DNA of 64,000 nt from Bettongia penicillata ogilbyi (GCA_023548195.1 JAJHZJ010000311.1:9062825-9126824), one strand, 5' to 3'; positions 10,800 to 23,830 are shown, counted from the first letter of the stretch. Program-made: numbers and translations. Notes: generated by a model from the sequence alone, not told the origin.

Positions 10800-12065
10800 T
10801 AATTGTTTGTGTTTTTCCAAGTTATGACTTTTTTCTCTTCTACTGTGATTGATATATTATATTCCTTCACTTATTTTATCTTAATCATTTTTAAGGTACC
10901 CTTCTTCCCACTGGGCTCTCTTCCTTCCCCTCAGTTCATCCTTGATTTCCCTTTGGTATTTTGCATGTTAGTTCCTTTTTCTCTCCTGCTATTATAGCAT
11001 CATACATTTCTCCCCTAGCCCTTTTTTCTAATCTCAGATAATCAAAATAGATTCCTCCATTATTTTCTCACCTTCAGTTAGTCTTGTTCATTAGTTTATT
11101 TGTTTTTAAATTTCATTGTCATGCTCTTTTCCTAAAAGGATTTCTATCATTCTCATTATTCATGCTCTCTGTACTTTAGAACCTCATTCTCTCATTCATG
11201 ACTTTAATAATTATCTGTTCTCTTTCTCTTCTCTGTATTCTTTATGCAACCAAAGCTTCCAAGATACTAATGAAGTCTACACTAAGTGGTTTTACCCACT
11301 ACTTTGTTTATCTTGCCTCATGAATTCCCTTTTTCCATTGTGCCTCCTTCCCAAAGCAGCAACAATTATTGCAGGTGCTGGGTACTGCCCTTCTCTTACC
11401 ACATCCTTGATGTTGTAGCCTACTATTAATCTATATTCTAACCTGGGCTCCCCTCCTCCACCCATTTGGCTTAAAATCTCCTTCTCGGATCAGTGTTCTC
11501 CCACTCCCCCAGGTTCCAGTTGCCTTTGCAACTGGCAAGTAGACTTTTCAAACACAAAATCCTCTACACCACACGCAGTCCATGTTCCTCATCTCCCTTC
11601 ACAGACCATCTCTTTTCACACCTGGAAGAATTCATCAGTAGAACCTTTCCCAGCCCCAAAACAAAGTCCTTCCTTTCCTCTCCTTTTCAGTCTTCCCCCT
11701 CCTCACCAACTCCTTGTAGGAGCTTTTTTATTTTTTCTGAGACCACAGGGATCATCTGTTTCTCATTACTAGTCCTGATGTGGGCATATAATATACCCTT
11801 CTCCATTCCCTTACTCTTCATCTTTGCTTTTCATGTATTCTCACGTTTTAATATATTCCCTCCCCAAAGTATTAAGGTAACTGTTGGCAGGATGTCACTA
11901 GATTCTGTCCATAAGGTCACCCCCTTTTCTCCTTGTGTATATTTAGAAAGAAATTTCTTACTAGTCTCTCTCCTGTCCCTCTATTTCTATTGCTGTCCTT
12001 GGCTGTTGCATTTCTTCACTCCTGTATTTCTGGTTTTTGGGGAATTTGAGAAGCAAGTATACAGT
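10800..12065. other. Pyrimidine-rich sequence, no gene supported
   Basis: T/C-rich on the plus strand with two longish frames (11,116-11,418 and 11,493-12,068, 191 codons). Their translation is rich in Ser, Phe, Leu and Pro as expected from the base composition. I see no domain, signal peptide followed by a mature protein, splice context or homologue. It may be an old LINE remnant, since the style resembles the L2 5' part, but I could not place it. Confidence 0.35.
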
Positions 12066-12069
12066 TAAT

Positions 12070-12320
12070 AGAGCACAGGGTGTCGAATAAGGAAGACATG
12101 AGTTCAAATCTGCCCTCAGACACTTGCTAGCTATGTAACCCTGGGCAAATTACTTAACCCCTGTTTGCTTCAATTTCCTTTTCTGTAAAATGGGAATAAT
12201 GACAGCACTTACCTCCAAGGGTTATTACCAAAATCAAATGAGTTATTAATTGTAAAGTGTTTAGTACAATGTCTGGTACATAGCAAGTGCTGTATAAATG
12301 TCAGCTATTATAACTATTAT
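12070..12320 (+). mobile_element. MIR-type CORE-SINE
   Basis: 'catgagttcaaatctgccct', 'cagacacttgctagctatgt', 'aaccctgggcaaattactta', 'tctgtaaaatgggaataatg', then the 3' part 'tagtacaatgtctggtacat' and 'agcaagtgctgtataaatg'. Nearly full length. Confidence 0.85.
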
Positions 12321-12649
12321 TATAAGTAATCTCTTCAGCTCTAATATTCTCTCCAGTTTTTTCCAATGCCTCATTATTAGTGAACATCCATCTCCTTTTC
12401 ATGGATGGTTGAACCCATATTTGCAGGGTAGGGCTATATCTTGAGCTCTAGATTTGGGCTATAATGTTCCTAGCTTTCTTTTGGAGGTTCCTTTCTGCAG
12501 ACAAAAAGCATAATCTTCATATTTCTACTTTACCTTTTAGTTCTAAGAGATCTGGGCCATTTTCTTTTCATCTTTTCTTGACATATAATGAGGTTATTTA
12601 TTTTTTGGCATATCTAGCGTGCAGTCCAATCTGAAGTCAATTAGAAATC
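12321..12649. other. No recognised feature
   Basis: Nothing recognised in this stretch. Confidence 0.4.
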
Positions 12650-13140
12650 AATGAAGAAGCATTTATTAAGTATTAATTATGTATCTGGCATTATGCTGAG
12701 TACTGGGGGTATGAGGAAAGGCAAAAGTAGTTCATGCCATCTAGGAGACCAAATTCTAATTTTGGAGATAATATGTAAATAGTTAGTTTTATATAGGATC
12801 TATATAGTATGGGTAGAATAAAATCTCAAGGGACAAAGCACTAGCAATAGGGAAAACCAGGAAAGCTCTCCTATGGAAGGTAAGATTTGAGCAGAGGCTT
12901 GAAGGAAGCCAGGAAGCCAGAGCATTCCAAGTATGGGAGATGGCCAGTGTGAAGGAATGGTGAGGACAGATGGCATGTCATGTGGGGGACCAGTAAGTAC
13001 AGCATTGTAACAGAAATAAAAGAGTATGTGTAGAGAGAAGAAAAGAGCTATAAAGCTGAAAAGTTAAGAAGAGTTCAGACAGTAAAGAACTTTAAATGTC
13101 AAAAAAGAAATTTATGTTAGATTTTGGAAAAAATGGGGAG
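12650..13140 (-). mobile_element. L2 LINE 3' part, antisense
   Basis: 'aagcatttattaagtattaa', 'gtatctggcattatgctgag' and 'tactgggggtatgaggaaag' are the antisense L2 3' end. Further on, 'taagatttgagcagaggctt', 'gaaggaagccaggaagccag' and 'aaagaactttaaatgtc' match the antisense of L2 ORF2 text (gcctctgctcaaa). Diverged. Confidence 0.65.
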
Positions 13141-13577
13141 TCATTGGGTGGACCTGACAACCCATCAGTTCAGGATGTTTACTTTGGGATAAAGTGAGGC
13201 ACTCATAAATCATTGAACAATTAACAAAAGAATATTTACTTACCTCTAACAAAGCAAGGATATTTAACAAAGATGTGTGGCACTCGGTTTCTGTCAATGT
13301 GCCTCTCCTGCCCCCTCCTCAATGCTTCCCCAGTTTCCATGTGATAAAGCAGATCAGCAGGACAGGTGGTGATTTTTGTAGGCTTTCAGAAATCCACAAA
13401 TCCCAGGGGCCCTGAATCCATGGTTGGTACTTTTTTTACTTTAGGTTCTTTAAGATTAGCAGGGACCTATCAAATACTAAAAAACATGCCTTGCCTTGCA
13501 GGAAAAAAAAACAAAAACAAGAAAGCAATCACTCCTGGGGAAGGAACCCCGACATTTGACCCTTCTAGCACTTCTCT
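13141..13577. other. No recognised feature
   Basis: Nothing recognised. The overlapping short frames are not convincing genes. Confidence 0.4.
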
Positions 13578-13803
13578 TGGGGCAACTAGGTGGCAGAGTA
13601 TATCTTCCTCAGTTCAAATTGGCCTCAGACCCTTACTGGCTATGTGACCCTAGGCAAGTCACTGAATCCTCTTCACCAAAGTTCATCTGTAACATGTGCT
13701 GAAAAAGGAAATGGCAAACTGCTCCAGTATCTCTGCCAAGAAAACCCCAAATAGGATCACAAAGAGTTGGATATGACTGAAATTACCATACAATAGCAAT
13801 AAA
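13578..13803 (+). mobile_element. Marsupial SINE with RTE/Bov-B-like 3' tail
   Basis: Starts 'ggggcaactaggtggcagag', continues 'ggcctcagacccttactggc', 'tatgtgaccctaggcaagtc', then 'gaaatggcaaactgctccag', 'ccaagaaaaccccaaatagg' and 'agagttggatatgactgaaa'. The last block is the RTE/Bov-B-type 3' tail recognised by RTE reverse transcriptase. One of the clearest marsupial markers in the window. Confidence 0.85.
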
Positions 13804-13894
13804 GCACCCCTCTTTCCCCTTAATGAATTCCAATTCCTCCCTATTACTTCCATAATCTAATATAAAGTAATTTGTTTTATTCTTAACCTTTTTT

Positions 13895-14060
13895 TGTGTG
13901 TCATGGATCTGGTAGTCTGGTGAAACCTATGAATCCCTTCTTAGAATAATGTCTTTTAAAGGTATAATATAAAATACATAACATTACAAAGAAAACTAAT
14001 CAAAGTTACTTAACTATTTTGATAAGTTAAGAACCCTTGTTACAGATGGTGAGGTTCCCC
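13895..14060 (+). repeat. Unclassified ancient interspersed repeat, copy 1
   Basis: 'gtctggtgaaacctatgaat', 'cccttcttagaataatgtct' and 'tataaaatacataacattac' match a second copy at 42,440-42,600 base for base over much of their length. The same text occurs as a dispersed old mammalian repeat as I remember it, but I cannot assign the family. Confidence 0.6.
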
Positions 14061-14464
14061 CAGATGATCATATTGGAAGATGATATTGTTTTGATTACAT
14101 CAAGCTCTAAAACATCATAGAGCCTCTTAAATGAGCTCCATAAAAATTCAAAAGAGTTCAACCTATCTACATAGGGGAAAAAAAGAAAACAGATGAAAAA
14201 TACCTATTTTTTAGACTAGAGGTATTACACTGAAAACCCACTGTCTGCAAATGATGTCTGAAACCCCTCTGTCTTCCTGAACTAGAATAAAATGTATTTG
14301 GGAAATATTTAGCAAAAAAGAATAATAATATAATGCAACATAGATAATGTGAGTTCATGGTTTTCTAAGAAAATATGCGACCTGCAGGCATCTCTTTCTA
14401 TATGAGTTTGATATCACTGCTCTAGGTTATTTGCAGCTTCATGAACAATCTGCAGATCTAATCT

Positions 14465-14535
14465 ATCTATATATCTGTGTGTGTATATATATATATATAT
14501 AGATATATGTATATGTACATTATATATATGTTTTA
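14465..14535. repeat. TA/TATG microsatellite
   Basis: TGTG followed by an alternating TATA tract with single-base interruptions. Confidence 0.85.
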
Positions 14536-14539
14536 CATA

Positions 14540-17500
14540 GAAGTTGGGTCCAGGAGAAAAATGGTGGGCTGATTTATATTTGGGAAAGTGTTCAGTGTTT
14601 TTAATGACCCTAAGCTTCTCCGTGAAACAATGTCCCATCCTTTAACATCTAGTGATTTTCTAGGACTGTAAGTCATTGGACACCATAGTCTCTAAAACAT
14701 TGAAATTGTTCAATTATAGGACTGAGAGAGGTACTGTAATAGATGATAATACAGCTTGTTACCAATCAGAATTCTGTAGGAGAAGTAGCATAATATGTCA
14801 TCAGAGAAAGATATTTCTGGAAAAGCATGCATTAGGAAATAGTGATTGTCTATGCAATGTAAAGAGGTCCAGAGAAAGATTTCTACCAAGTTGGAAAGGA
14901 TTTTCTAGGGAGGATTTATAAGGCTTGGAAAAATTTCAAAGAGCATAAGAAGGCATCAGTGGATTTGTCATGGACTTTATTGGACAGGGCACTCACATCA
15001 CCAACATCAAAATGCATTGAGTTATGGAGATTGCCTTTGATTTATTTGAACTAAGTCAAAGGTAAAATGAGGAAAGGTCAGGGTGAGAAATGAAGTTCAG
15101 AATGTGCTTCATTGTGTATACTAGAGGCAAAGGATAGATACATAAAAAAGACCTTCAGCAACATGAATATGTTCATGAAATGTTCTCTTTTCTCCCTTGA
15201 AACAACTTATTTCTTCATTCTCTCTGCCTTTCCCCCGTTAATCCTCATTTTTTGGGTTCAGTGCTGTTAGACTAACTCCTGCCCCACGATCTTTGGAACA
15301 TAGTGGTTCAGTAGATGTTGTGGATAATTTTTTTATGTGCTTAGAAAGCTTTAAATTATATTTCAGTTATCCACTTTTATAGTTATTCTCTTCCAACGAA
15401 ATTACAACGTGCTTTTCAAATGAAACACTTGAACTGATCAATGCAAATAGTCAAAGGCCATCAAGTCAATACTTTGAAAGGTAATTAACTATGGAAACAA
15501 ACCTACGGCCTCAATGAAACTCTTTTTCAAAATTGCCATTCTGTTTTACCAGCTAGCTTTTTTTTGATTTTATTCTATTTTTCCTTTTCACAGAGGGATC
15601 GTATCTGAAGGAAACCTTAGGTATCATTTAGGCCAAACTCTTTACTCCAAATAATTTAAAAGGAAGTGGGATTTGTAAGGATTCTGCCTACATCCTTTTT
15701 ATTTTTAAAATTCATATTCTTTAGTTATCTAAGTATTTTTCTGCCTTAAAAATATTTTATGCAAAATGAAACAAGAAAATAACTTTCATTCCCAGTTTTA
15801 GCTCCAGCTCAGAAGATACTTGGCTTGGTGAACTCTGGTTCCCTAACTAAGCTTATTTTTAGGGAGAGAGCACCCTCCTGTGGCAACATGATGTCATGCT
15901 TAATTCTGAGTTTCCTTTAGTATTATGTATTGTCCATAATGGGTTATTGCCTAGTGGACACATCAAGTCATCATATTTCAAAAGGTTTAGGGGCAAGACA
16001 TAATTTTTGTTTGTTTGATTGAATGGGGAGGTGAAGGGGAGGCTTAGTTTCAGGAGACCTAGAGTACCAGTGAGAATTAAAGCAACACTTTCAATTCAGA
16101 TTCCAAAGATCCTCATCTCTGGCTTTAAAGAGAGTGTGAAAACCAAAGCTCCCATTAAGACCTAGTGAGTGACTGCATTAAATTAAGCCACTGGAAGATG
16201 GGGGACTCAATAGAACACTGAATGAAGAAAGCTATTATTAGTTTAGTGCTTTTCCTGGAACATGGGAATAATTTAAACAGGCAACAAAGTTATAAATAAA
16301 ATACTGAAAGTATGCTAAGGTCTAGGGAAAATCTTGCTGAGCATTTCTATAAACAAACTTTCTACCTAATGCAAACTGTGCCCTGAGATTGGGTTGGAGT
16401 CCTTTAAGTCAAAAATGTTTCCTTATGAGATTGGATGATTATTGTTAGGGAAATGCCAAGCTTCCTAATGAAAAAGATACTGAAGTCGAGTATAGCATGG
16501 ATTAAAATTCCCTACACTAAAAAGGATATCATTCTGTGTTCTCTTAATGACATTAATAGCTCTTTTCAATGAAATGAGAAACTCTTTTAACTTTTGAATC
16601 GCATAATGAGTCATGGATGTGGGGTAAATACATTAACCAAATAGTTTTACTTTCTGAATTTGCCATTTAAATTTTCTGTATTTAAAATTGTGTTTTATTA
16701 ATGTTCAGGTAAAATTGTTTTTTTTTTTCCAGTGGATTTCAAAAATACTCATTTCACTCAGAAACATGGCTATTTTTATTGGCAAGAATTGAGACAAATG
16801 TCACATAATCTACATATGTGAAAAGAAGACATTCAAGCTATGTAAGTTATTCTTCTCTGCCTGAAAATCCTAAATCTTCTCAAAAATATTATAGCATCAA
16901 ATATGGCTCATCTAGCACATTTTGTGCATATAGGCTGAAACAGTTGTAAATTTGTGTTGGAATAGTAAACATCTTATCACCTTTTGTTCCCCAGGAAAAC
17001 CTTACAGCAAATGAATTATTTAACTCTGAAAATTTTTCTAGTAGTCAGGCAAGCCTACATTTCAAATAGATACATTCTCCTTCTAGTCTCTTAAATACCC
17101 TAGTACAGAAGTAATGACAAGATCTATGCAATTATAACTCATAAAAAAGTGTATTAAAGTGTTTTTGCCACTCCTTACAGAATCCTGAAATATATAATCA
17201 AAGTGCCATTTCAAATTGTCATTGACAAATCCATTTCGTCAGGAGCTGAGAACAGACACTATGAAGTTTATGTGAAGGCTGGAGGGAAACGCAGCTGCAG
17301 GCTACTCTATGAATCTATTAAACAGAATGAGGAAATAGCCTCAGGGCAAGTGTTTGGTTTTGGAGTTTGAGATACTAACCTTGGAATATAGTGACCTATG
17401 TGACATTCCTCACCAAGAGAGGACTAAAGATAGTCACTGGAAATCTTTGCTCACATCTTCCCTTGAGCAACTAAGTGTGTTGTCAGATAATAGGTCCTAA

Positions 17501-18920
17501 GACCTAAGGTATGGTCAGGCTTACCTTACCATAACCCTACATAATTATGTGGACACTAAAAGACTTCCATTTTTTCTTTCTTTTTTTTTGTAAGAATAAC
17601 TTGCTTCCTTCATTTTTTGAAGAATATAATTCTATTTAAGTCAAATAATTTTTAGTCATAAAACCCATTCTTTCTATCAATTTCTGTAACCTGTTTTGTA
17701 CATTCATTTTAGGCAATGATTTGAACCTAGAGCCTTTAACTCCAAATCCAGGGTTTCTTCCTTTCCCCAAGCTACTTTTGTTTTATTTTGTTTGTGTAAT
17801 ACTTGCCCCAGAGTCCACTGGTAGGAATTCTCTCCTTACTGCTCTGCTTTTCATGAGGGAATAAGGTAGAGCTGACATAGAGCTCCAGCCTTCTTCATTT
17901 CTCTTTGGGACTCAAGCCTTGAGTCTCCTTTTAGCTTAAAGTCACTTCAAGTGCATCTGGTTTCCAGATTCAGGATGGAAGATAGGAAAAACCAATCCAA
18001 TTTCAGTTTGCTTAAGGAGAAGACTGGGAAAATATGGGAGAAGCTGGCAGTCTCTACCATATCTCTATTCCCATTTTTTTTTTTACACTAGAGACTATGA
18101 GACTCTATTTTCTACACTAAAAACTCCCCTTGGATTGTTCTGAATAGGCAACTCTCTCAATAGGAGAGCTCCTTCATTCTTTTTTTTCACTACTGTCAAG
18201 TATGTAATACTCCTATATATACTGTCTGATTTCTGTTTTGCTATGATTTGGAGAAGATGGATTTTCTTGGCTAACTACTTTGTGTGTTCATTGTGGAAAT
18301 ACTATTTGGTGGAAAAAGGGTCAAACCTTATATATATATGACTTGGGACATTCTTTACCTCCCAAAATGACAAAACAATCAGAAGTCACATTTAACCTGA
18401 TCATATCTTCAGAATTCAGGGCTTCTTAAACTTTTTCCACTTATTACCAAACAGTGCTTCTTAATCTAATAATATTTAAGGAAGCAAATAGATATATTTC
18501 TAGCCTGGCTCCTTCTCTCTCTGAGGAGACAGCAAATTAGACTCTTGCCCCAACTTTCTGCTTCACCTCCTGGATGGAATGAAAGTCTTGCTTGGAGAAG
18601 GGAAGAGTGAAAAGAAGCTAGAGATGTCTTTTTAGATTTCCTTAGAGATACACAATAACAGCCATCACCACACGCGAGCCTCCCTACGATTGGAGTCATG
18701 TCCTTATATTTCCTTGGTTCTTTGTTTCTTTTTGCATGGCCCGCCTAATGATTTTATCTATAAAAAAAAATAAAAGAAAATAGTTTAATGGTGATGTCTT
18801 GGACAATATGCAACATTGTACAACCCAGAGTCCATCATCTCTCCAGTGCAAGGAGGCAGGTACGTATTCTCATCTATTTTCCAAGGCTAACATTAGTAAT
18901 TATAATTGCACACCATTCTG
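14540..18920. other. Repeat-poor single-copy region
   Basis: About 4.4 kb in which I recognise only two short SINE-like scraps: 15,595-15,690 ('ggtatcatttaggccaaact', CR1/MIR-tail type) and 17,712-17,775 (antisense MIR end). No coding region is supported. The stretch 18,466-18,699 (minus) is an open frame without domains. Because young repeats are excluded from this span while both flanks are full of them, parts may be under constraint (see findings). Confidence 0.45.
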
Positions 18921-18924
18921 TTTT

Positions 18925-20460
18925 ATTTTTATGTCCTTTTTTATATTCATTTTAAAAAAAATTTTTAGTTCTGAATTTACTCCCTTCCTCCAGTCCTTTC
19001 CCCACCCAGTGAGAAGGCAAGTAACACAATATCCATTATATGCATGAAGTTATGCAAAACATTTCCTCAGTCATATAGGGGAAATATACAGGAAAAAATA
19101 AAGTAATAACAGCAGATCTGTACTCCGAGTTCATCAGTTCTCTCTCTGGCGGTGGATAGAATTACTCATAAGTTCTTTGAAATTGTTGCAGATAATTTTA
19201 TTGATTAGAGTAGCTAAAACCTTTCACAGCTGATCATCATTACAATTCTGTTATATGTTCAGTATTCTCTTACATCTGTTCACTTCACTTTGTACTATTT
19301 CAAACAAGTCTTCTGAGTTTTTCCTGAAATTATCCCCTTCATTTTTTTATCCATCACATTCTTATACTATAATTTGTTCAGCTATTCCACAATTGATGGA
19401 TATCCCCTCAATTTCCATTTCTTTGCCACCACAGAAAGAGCTGCTTCAGATATTTTTGTACATAGAGAGTTTTTTCTTCTTCTTTGATTTATTTTTTAAG
19501 GATACAGAGCTGGGTCATAGAGTATACACAGTTTTATAGTCCGTTAGGTATAATTTCTAATTGTTTTTCTGAATGGTTGAAACAATTCACAACTCTACCA
19601 ACAGTGCAGTAGTAAGTATCCCTTTTTTCCACATCCACTTTGCACAACCCTGCCTCATTTAAATCTAATTCACTAGGGGGTTAAGACATTACAGTCCTGA
19701 TGTCATTGGTAATGTTCAAAGCAAAGGACCAACAACACCTAATCTATTTTATTGATTCACTCCTATATGTTTTAACTGGTATGAGATTGTTTTGATGATG
19801 ACCACTTTGTAAAATAGTTTGAAATCTAATACTGTTAGGCCAGCTTCTTTCACTCCCCTCCACTCCCCAAAACCCACCATTGATTCCCTTAATATCTTGG
19901 CCTTTTTGTCTTCCAGATGAATACTGTTGTTATTTAGCTCTATAAAATAATCATTTGACAGTTTGTCATGGTACTCAATAAGTAAATTAATTCGGTAGAA
20001 TTCTCATTGTTATTTATATTGTCTTGGCCTACCTAAGAGAATGTAATATTTTTCCGGTTGTTTAGATCTATTTTTATTTGTCTGAAAAGTATTTTATAAC
20101 GTTGTTCTTATAGTTCCTGGGTTTCTATTGGCAGGTAGCCCCCCAAGTATATTTTATACTGTCTTGTTATTTTAAATAGAATTTCTCTTTCTATTTCTTG
20201 TTGCTGAGTTTTGTTGGTTATATAGGGAAATGCCAATGATCTTTGTGGGTTTATTTTTATGTCCTGTAACTTTGCTAAAGGTGTTAATTCTTTTGTTTGT
20301 TTGTTTTTTAATTCTCTTGTTCTGTTTGGTTTTATTTCATTTATATTATTGCAGCCATTATGTAGATCACTTTCCTAATTCTGTGTATTTCAGTTTTCAT
20401 TAGTTCATACAAACTCTCCTATGTTCATCTGAATTCCTCATTGCTGATAAAGTAATAATT
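18925..20460 (-). mobile_element. L1 ORF2 and 3' end, antisense
   Basis: Left part (18,925-19,640) is the antisense ORF2 C-terminus: 'ctattccacaattgatggat', 'ttctttgccaccacagaaag' and 'tgaatggttgaaacaattca'. Right part (19,742-20,460) is antisense ORF2 downstream of the RT domain. Its reverse complement contains 'tttagcaaagttacaggaca' and 'agaaatagaaagagaaattc', which also occur in the plus-strand L1 at 28,450-28,560. About 1 kb of ORF2 is missing between the two parts, and another repeat tail lies at 19,641-19,740. Confidence 0.75.
19641..19740 (+). repeat. Dispersed repeat 3' tail (shared with 23,700-23,830 and 54,120-54,290)
   Basis: 'actttgcacaaccctgcctc', 'atttaaatctaattcact', 'cagtcctgatgtcattggta' and 'caaagcaaaggaccaacaac'. 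Ends in an AAC-rich tail. The same order of words recurs at the two other places, so this is the 3' end of a dispersed element, possibly RTE-mobilised. Confidence 0.55.
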
Positions 20461-20489
20461 AAAGGTTAACGTGTGTATATACAGTAATT

Positions 20490-20560
20490 CATGTTTTAAA
20501 ATGTTTCACAAATATTGTTTCATTTTATCATTTAACAACCCAGTTAGGTAAACTATATTG
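20490..20560 (-). mobile_element. MIR 3' fragment, antisense
   Basis: 'aaaatgtttcacaaatattg', 'tttcattttatcatttaaca' and 'acccagttaggtaaac' match the antisense MIR 'tttacaaatattatctcatttgatcctcacaacaaccctgggaggtagg' order. Confidence 0.45.
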
Positions 20561-21509
20561 AGCTACATATTTATTCTGTACTTGCAAGTATATATGTGAT
20601 CTCCCCTGGTATAACATACCTTCCTTTAGAAAATAGATTGCTAGGCAGAGCCAGGATGGCAGAATGAAGGCAGGGATTCACCTGAGCTCTCCCGCAAATC
20701 CCTCCAAATACCTGTAAAAATTACTTTAAACAAATTCTAGAGCAATAGAACTCAAAAAAGATAGAGTCAAACTATTTTCCAGACCAATCAGTAGGAAAGG
20801 TCTATTGCACCAGGGTGAGAAAGGAGCTGCACCAGCATACATTGTTTCCCTGCAAACTTGGAGAAGGCCTGGGGGCAACTGAATTACTGGCAGCAGTGGT
20901 GATTTCAAGACCTCTCAACTCACAGATGCCAAAGACAACTTAGAAAATCATTGTCCATTGCACCTGGGAGTGAGGGATGCACCATGCAAGTTGTATCAGC
21001 ATAGCCCTGGCCACAGCAAACCTGGAGCAGGCCTTGAGAGTGACTGAATCAGCAGCAGCAGGGAGAGAGGTAGCTTCCAGACCTCTCAGCCCACAGAGAG
21101 TAAGGGGGTTGGACAACTAGTCAGAGAGAGATTACAGGGGTCTTTTTACTGCCACTGAGGCAGGAGTCTGTTTTTTTGCCCATACTCAAATCTGAGTTAG
21201 GTAGTACCTGGGTGGTAGTCCCTGGGTGAGAAGAAGTGCTAGCCTAGCAGAACTTGTGGCCGTAGTGGAGAGAGGATCATCTTTACTGTACTAGGGCAGA
21301 AAAAGAGTGCTTATGGTCACTCATTAGACAGAGCACAGGCCAGGAGAGGAGTAACATGTCTCCTTAGATCATACCACCTTAGAAGAACTGAAAACTTACA
21401 GGTCTTTAGAAGTATCTCTGAAAACAGATGCACAGAACCCCTGAAGCTTGGAACAGCACCCCCTCCACCTTGGAAGCATAGCCCTACTTTAACAAAGAGT
21501 TAAAAGTCA

Positions 21510-22330
21510 ACAAATAGGCTAGAAAAATGAATAAACAATGGGAAAACATGCCTCTAACTATGATGACAAGGAAGCTCAAAACACACTCAGAAGACAACAA
21601 AGTCAAAGCTCCTGCATCCAAAGCCTCCAAGAAAAATGAGAATTAAGCTTAGGTCATGGAAGATCTCAAGAAGAATTTTGAAAATCAAAAAAGAGAGGTA
21701 GAAGGAAAATTTGGAAGAGAAATGAGGATGCAAGGAAATCATGAAAACTGAGTCAATAGCTTAGTTGAAGAAAATAACACCTTAAAAAACTGACTATGCC
21801 AAATGGTAAAAAGAGATCCTAAAAGTCAGTGAGAAGAATGCCTTAAAATACAGAATTGGCCAAATGGAAAAAGCAAGTCCAAAAGCTCACTGAAGAAAAT
21901 AATTCCTTAAAAATCAAAATGGAAAAAAAATAGAAGTGAATGACTTTATGAGAGATCAAGAAACAATAAATCAAAACCAAAAGAATGAAAAAATAGAAGA
22001 CAATGTGAAATATCTCATTGGAAAAAAAAAATTGACCTAGAAAATAGATCCAACCAGAAAGAAGCAATTCAAATGTAGTGGAACTGTAGTCAGGATAACA
22101 TAAGATTTAGCAGCTTCTACATGCAATGATTGGAGAGCTTGGAATATGACATTCTAGAAGGGAAAAGAACTAGGATTACAACCAAGAATAACCTGTCCAG
22201 CAACACTGAGTATAATCCTTCAGGAAAAAATATGGACACACCATAAGATAGAGGCCTGTCAAATATTCTTGATGAAAAGACCTGAGCTGAATAGAAAATT
22301 TGACTTTCAAATACAAACCTCAAGAGAAGC
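21510..22330 (+). pseudogene. Decayed ORF1 of the 20,647 element
   Basis: ORF1p is the RNA-binding nucleic-acid chaperone of L1/HAL1, a trimeric coiled-coil protein with an RRM and a C-terminal domain. Here the order coiled coil (21,650-22,040), RRM start (22,030-22,060) and C-terminal domain (22,080-22,330) can still be followed by comparison with 34,368-35,130 and 36,185-36,877. The segment coding the middle of the RRM is missing at about 22,063. Several stops and frameshifts; no product expected. Confidence 0.6.
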
Positions 22331-23325
22331 ATATGAAGTTAAACAGGAAAAGAAAAACATAAGGGACTTAATAAGTTTTAAGTGTTTGCATTCCTACATA
22401 AAAAAATGATATTTGAAATTCATAAGACTTTTCTCATTATTAGGGTAGTTAAAAGGAGCATACATCAATAGAGTGCACAGATTGCACTGAATATGAAGGG
22501 ATGTTATCTAAAAAAATGAAATTAAGGGGTGAGAGAGAGAATGTACTGGGAGAAAGAGAAAGGGGGAGATAGAATGAGGTAAATTATCTCACATAAAAGA
22601 AGAAATAAAAAGTTTTTGCAGTAGAGGGGAAGAGCAGGAGGTGAGAGGGAGTGAGTGAACTTTATCAGAATGGGTTCAAAGAGGGAATAACATTCACACT
22701 CAAGTGGGTAAAGTATCTTACCCTACAGGAAAGTAGGAGGCAAGGGAATAAGAGAAGGGGAGTGATAGAAGAGATGGCAGACTGGTGGAGGGAGTAGTCT
22801 GAAGCCACTTTTGAGAAGGACAGGGTGAAAAGAGAGAATAGTATAAGGTAGTGGGGGAATAGGATGGAGGGAAATACAGTTAGCAATAGTAATTGTGAAA
22901 AAAATGAAGCAAGTTTCTCTGATAAAGGCCTGATTTCTCAGACATTTAGAGAACAGAGTTAAATTTTTAAAAATAAGAGCCATTCCTTAATTTATAAATT
23001 TTTAAATGGTATGATCAATTTTCAGATGAAGTAATCAGAGTTATCTATAGCCATATTAGAAATACACTCTAACTCGCTATTGATTAGAGAAGTGCAAACT
23101 GAAACATTTGAGGTATTACTTTATACCTATTAGACTGGATAAAAGGACAGAAAAGGAACATGATAAATGTTGGAGAAAATGTGGGGAAAAATGAAATTTT
23201 CATGCCTTATTGGTGGAGTTGTGAACTGACTCAACCATTCTGTAGAGGAATTTGGAACTATGCTCAAAGGGCTACAAAACCAGGCATATCCTTTGACCTA
23301 GGAATACCACTACTAGAACTGTATT

Positions 23326-23830
23326 AATTTGGGGTTTACCAGCTAGATTTCTTTCTCAAAGACCAAGCCTTAAACCCAATTCACTCTTTCTTCAAGGATT
23401 GAACAATAGGTTCCTGTTCAAGCACCATTTAATTGCTATTTTGGGGGCCCTCCTTGCTCATAGTGAATATAAATAGTAAATGTTTCTCTTTTGGCCCACA
23501 ACCCTGAAGGTCTTTCCCTTCCAGTTTGATATTATTATTATTATTAAAGGGGCCATCCCTTGATTCACTTCTTAAGGAAGCCTGTTCACTGACTAGGCAT
23601 TACCTCACTCAAAGTGAGAACTTCAAAAGACCTTAGCTTAAAAGACCAAGGTCTACCATTGCATCCTGGGCTGTCTCCAGTCATTCTGATCAATATCTGG
23701 CCACTAGACCCACATGGTTCCAGAGAAGAAAGTGAGATTGGCAACTTTGCACAGCTCTCCCTCACTCAAATCAGTCAAAGTCATGTCATTATTGCCCTAA
23801 TGTCATGATCCTCTTCAAGAATGAAAGACA
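23326..23830 (+). mobile_element. 500-bp insertion inside the old L1/HAL1, possible solo LTR
   Basis: The L1 3' text stops at 'actagaactgtatt' and resumes at 'ccataagagataaaaag'. The insert has a TATA-like 'gaatataaatag' at about 23,465, an ATT repeat (23,528-23,546) and an end 'gtcatgatcctcttcaagaa' plus 'tgaaagacaaac', shared with 54,120-54,290. An 'aatt'-like short duplication flanks it. Could be a solo LTR or an RTE-type non-autonomous element; I cannot decide. Confidence 0.5.

Noticed and set aside
11493..12068. 191-codon plus-strand open frame
   Set aside because: Lies in pyrimidine-rich sequence; the Ser/Phe/Leu/Pro-rich translation follows base composition. No domain, homologue or gene context.
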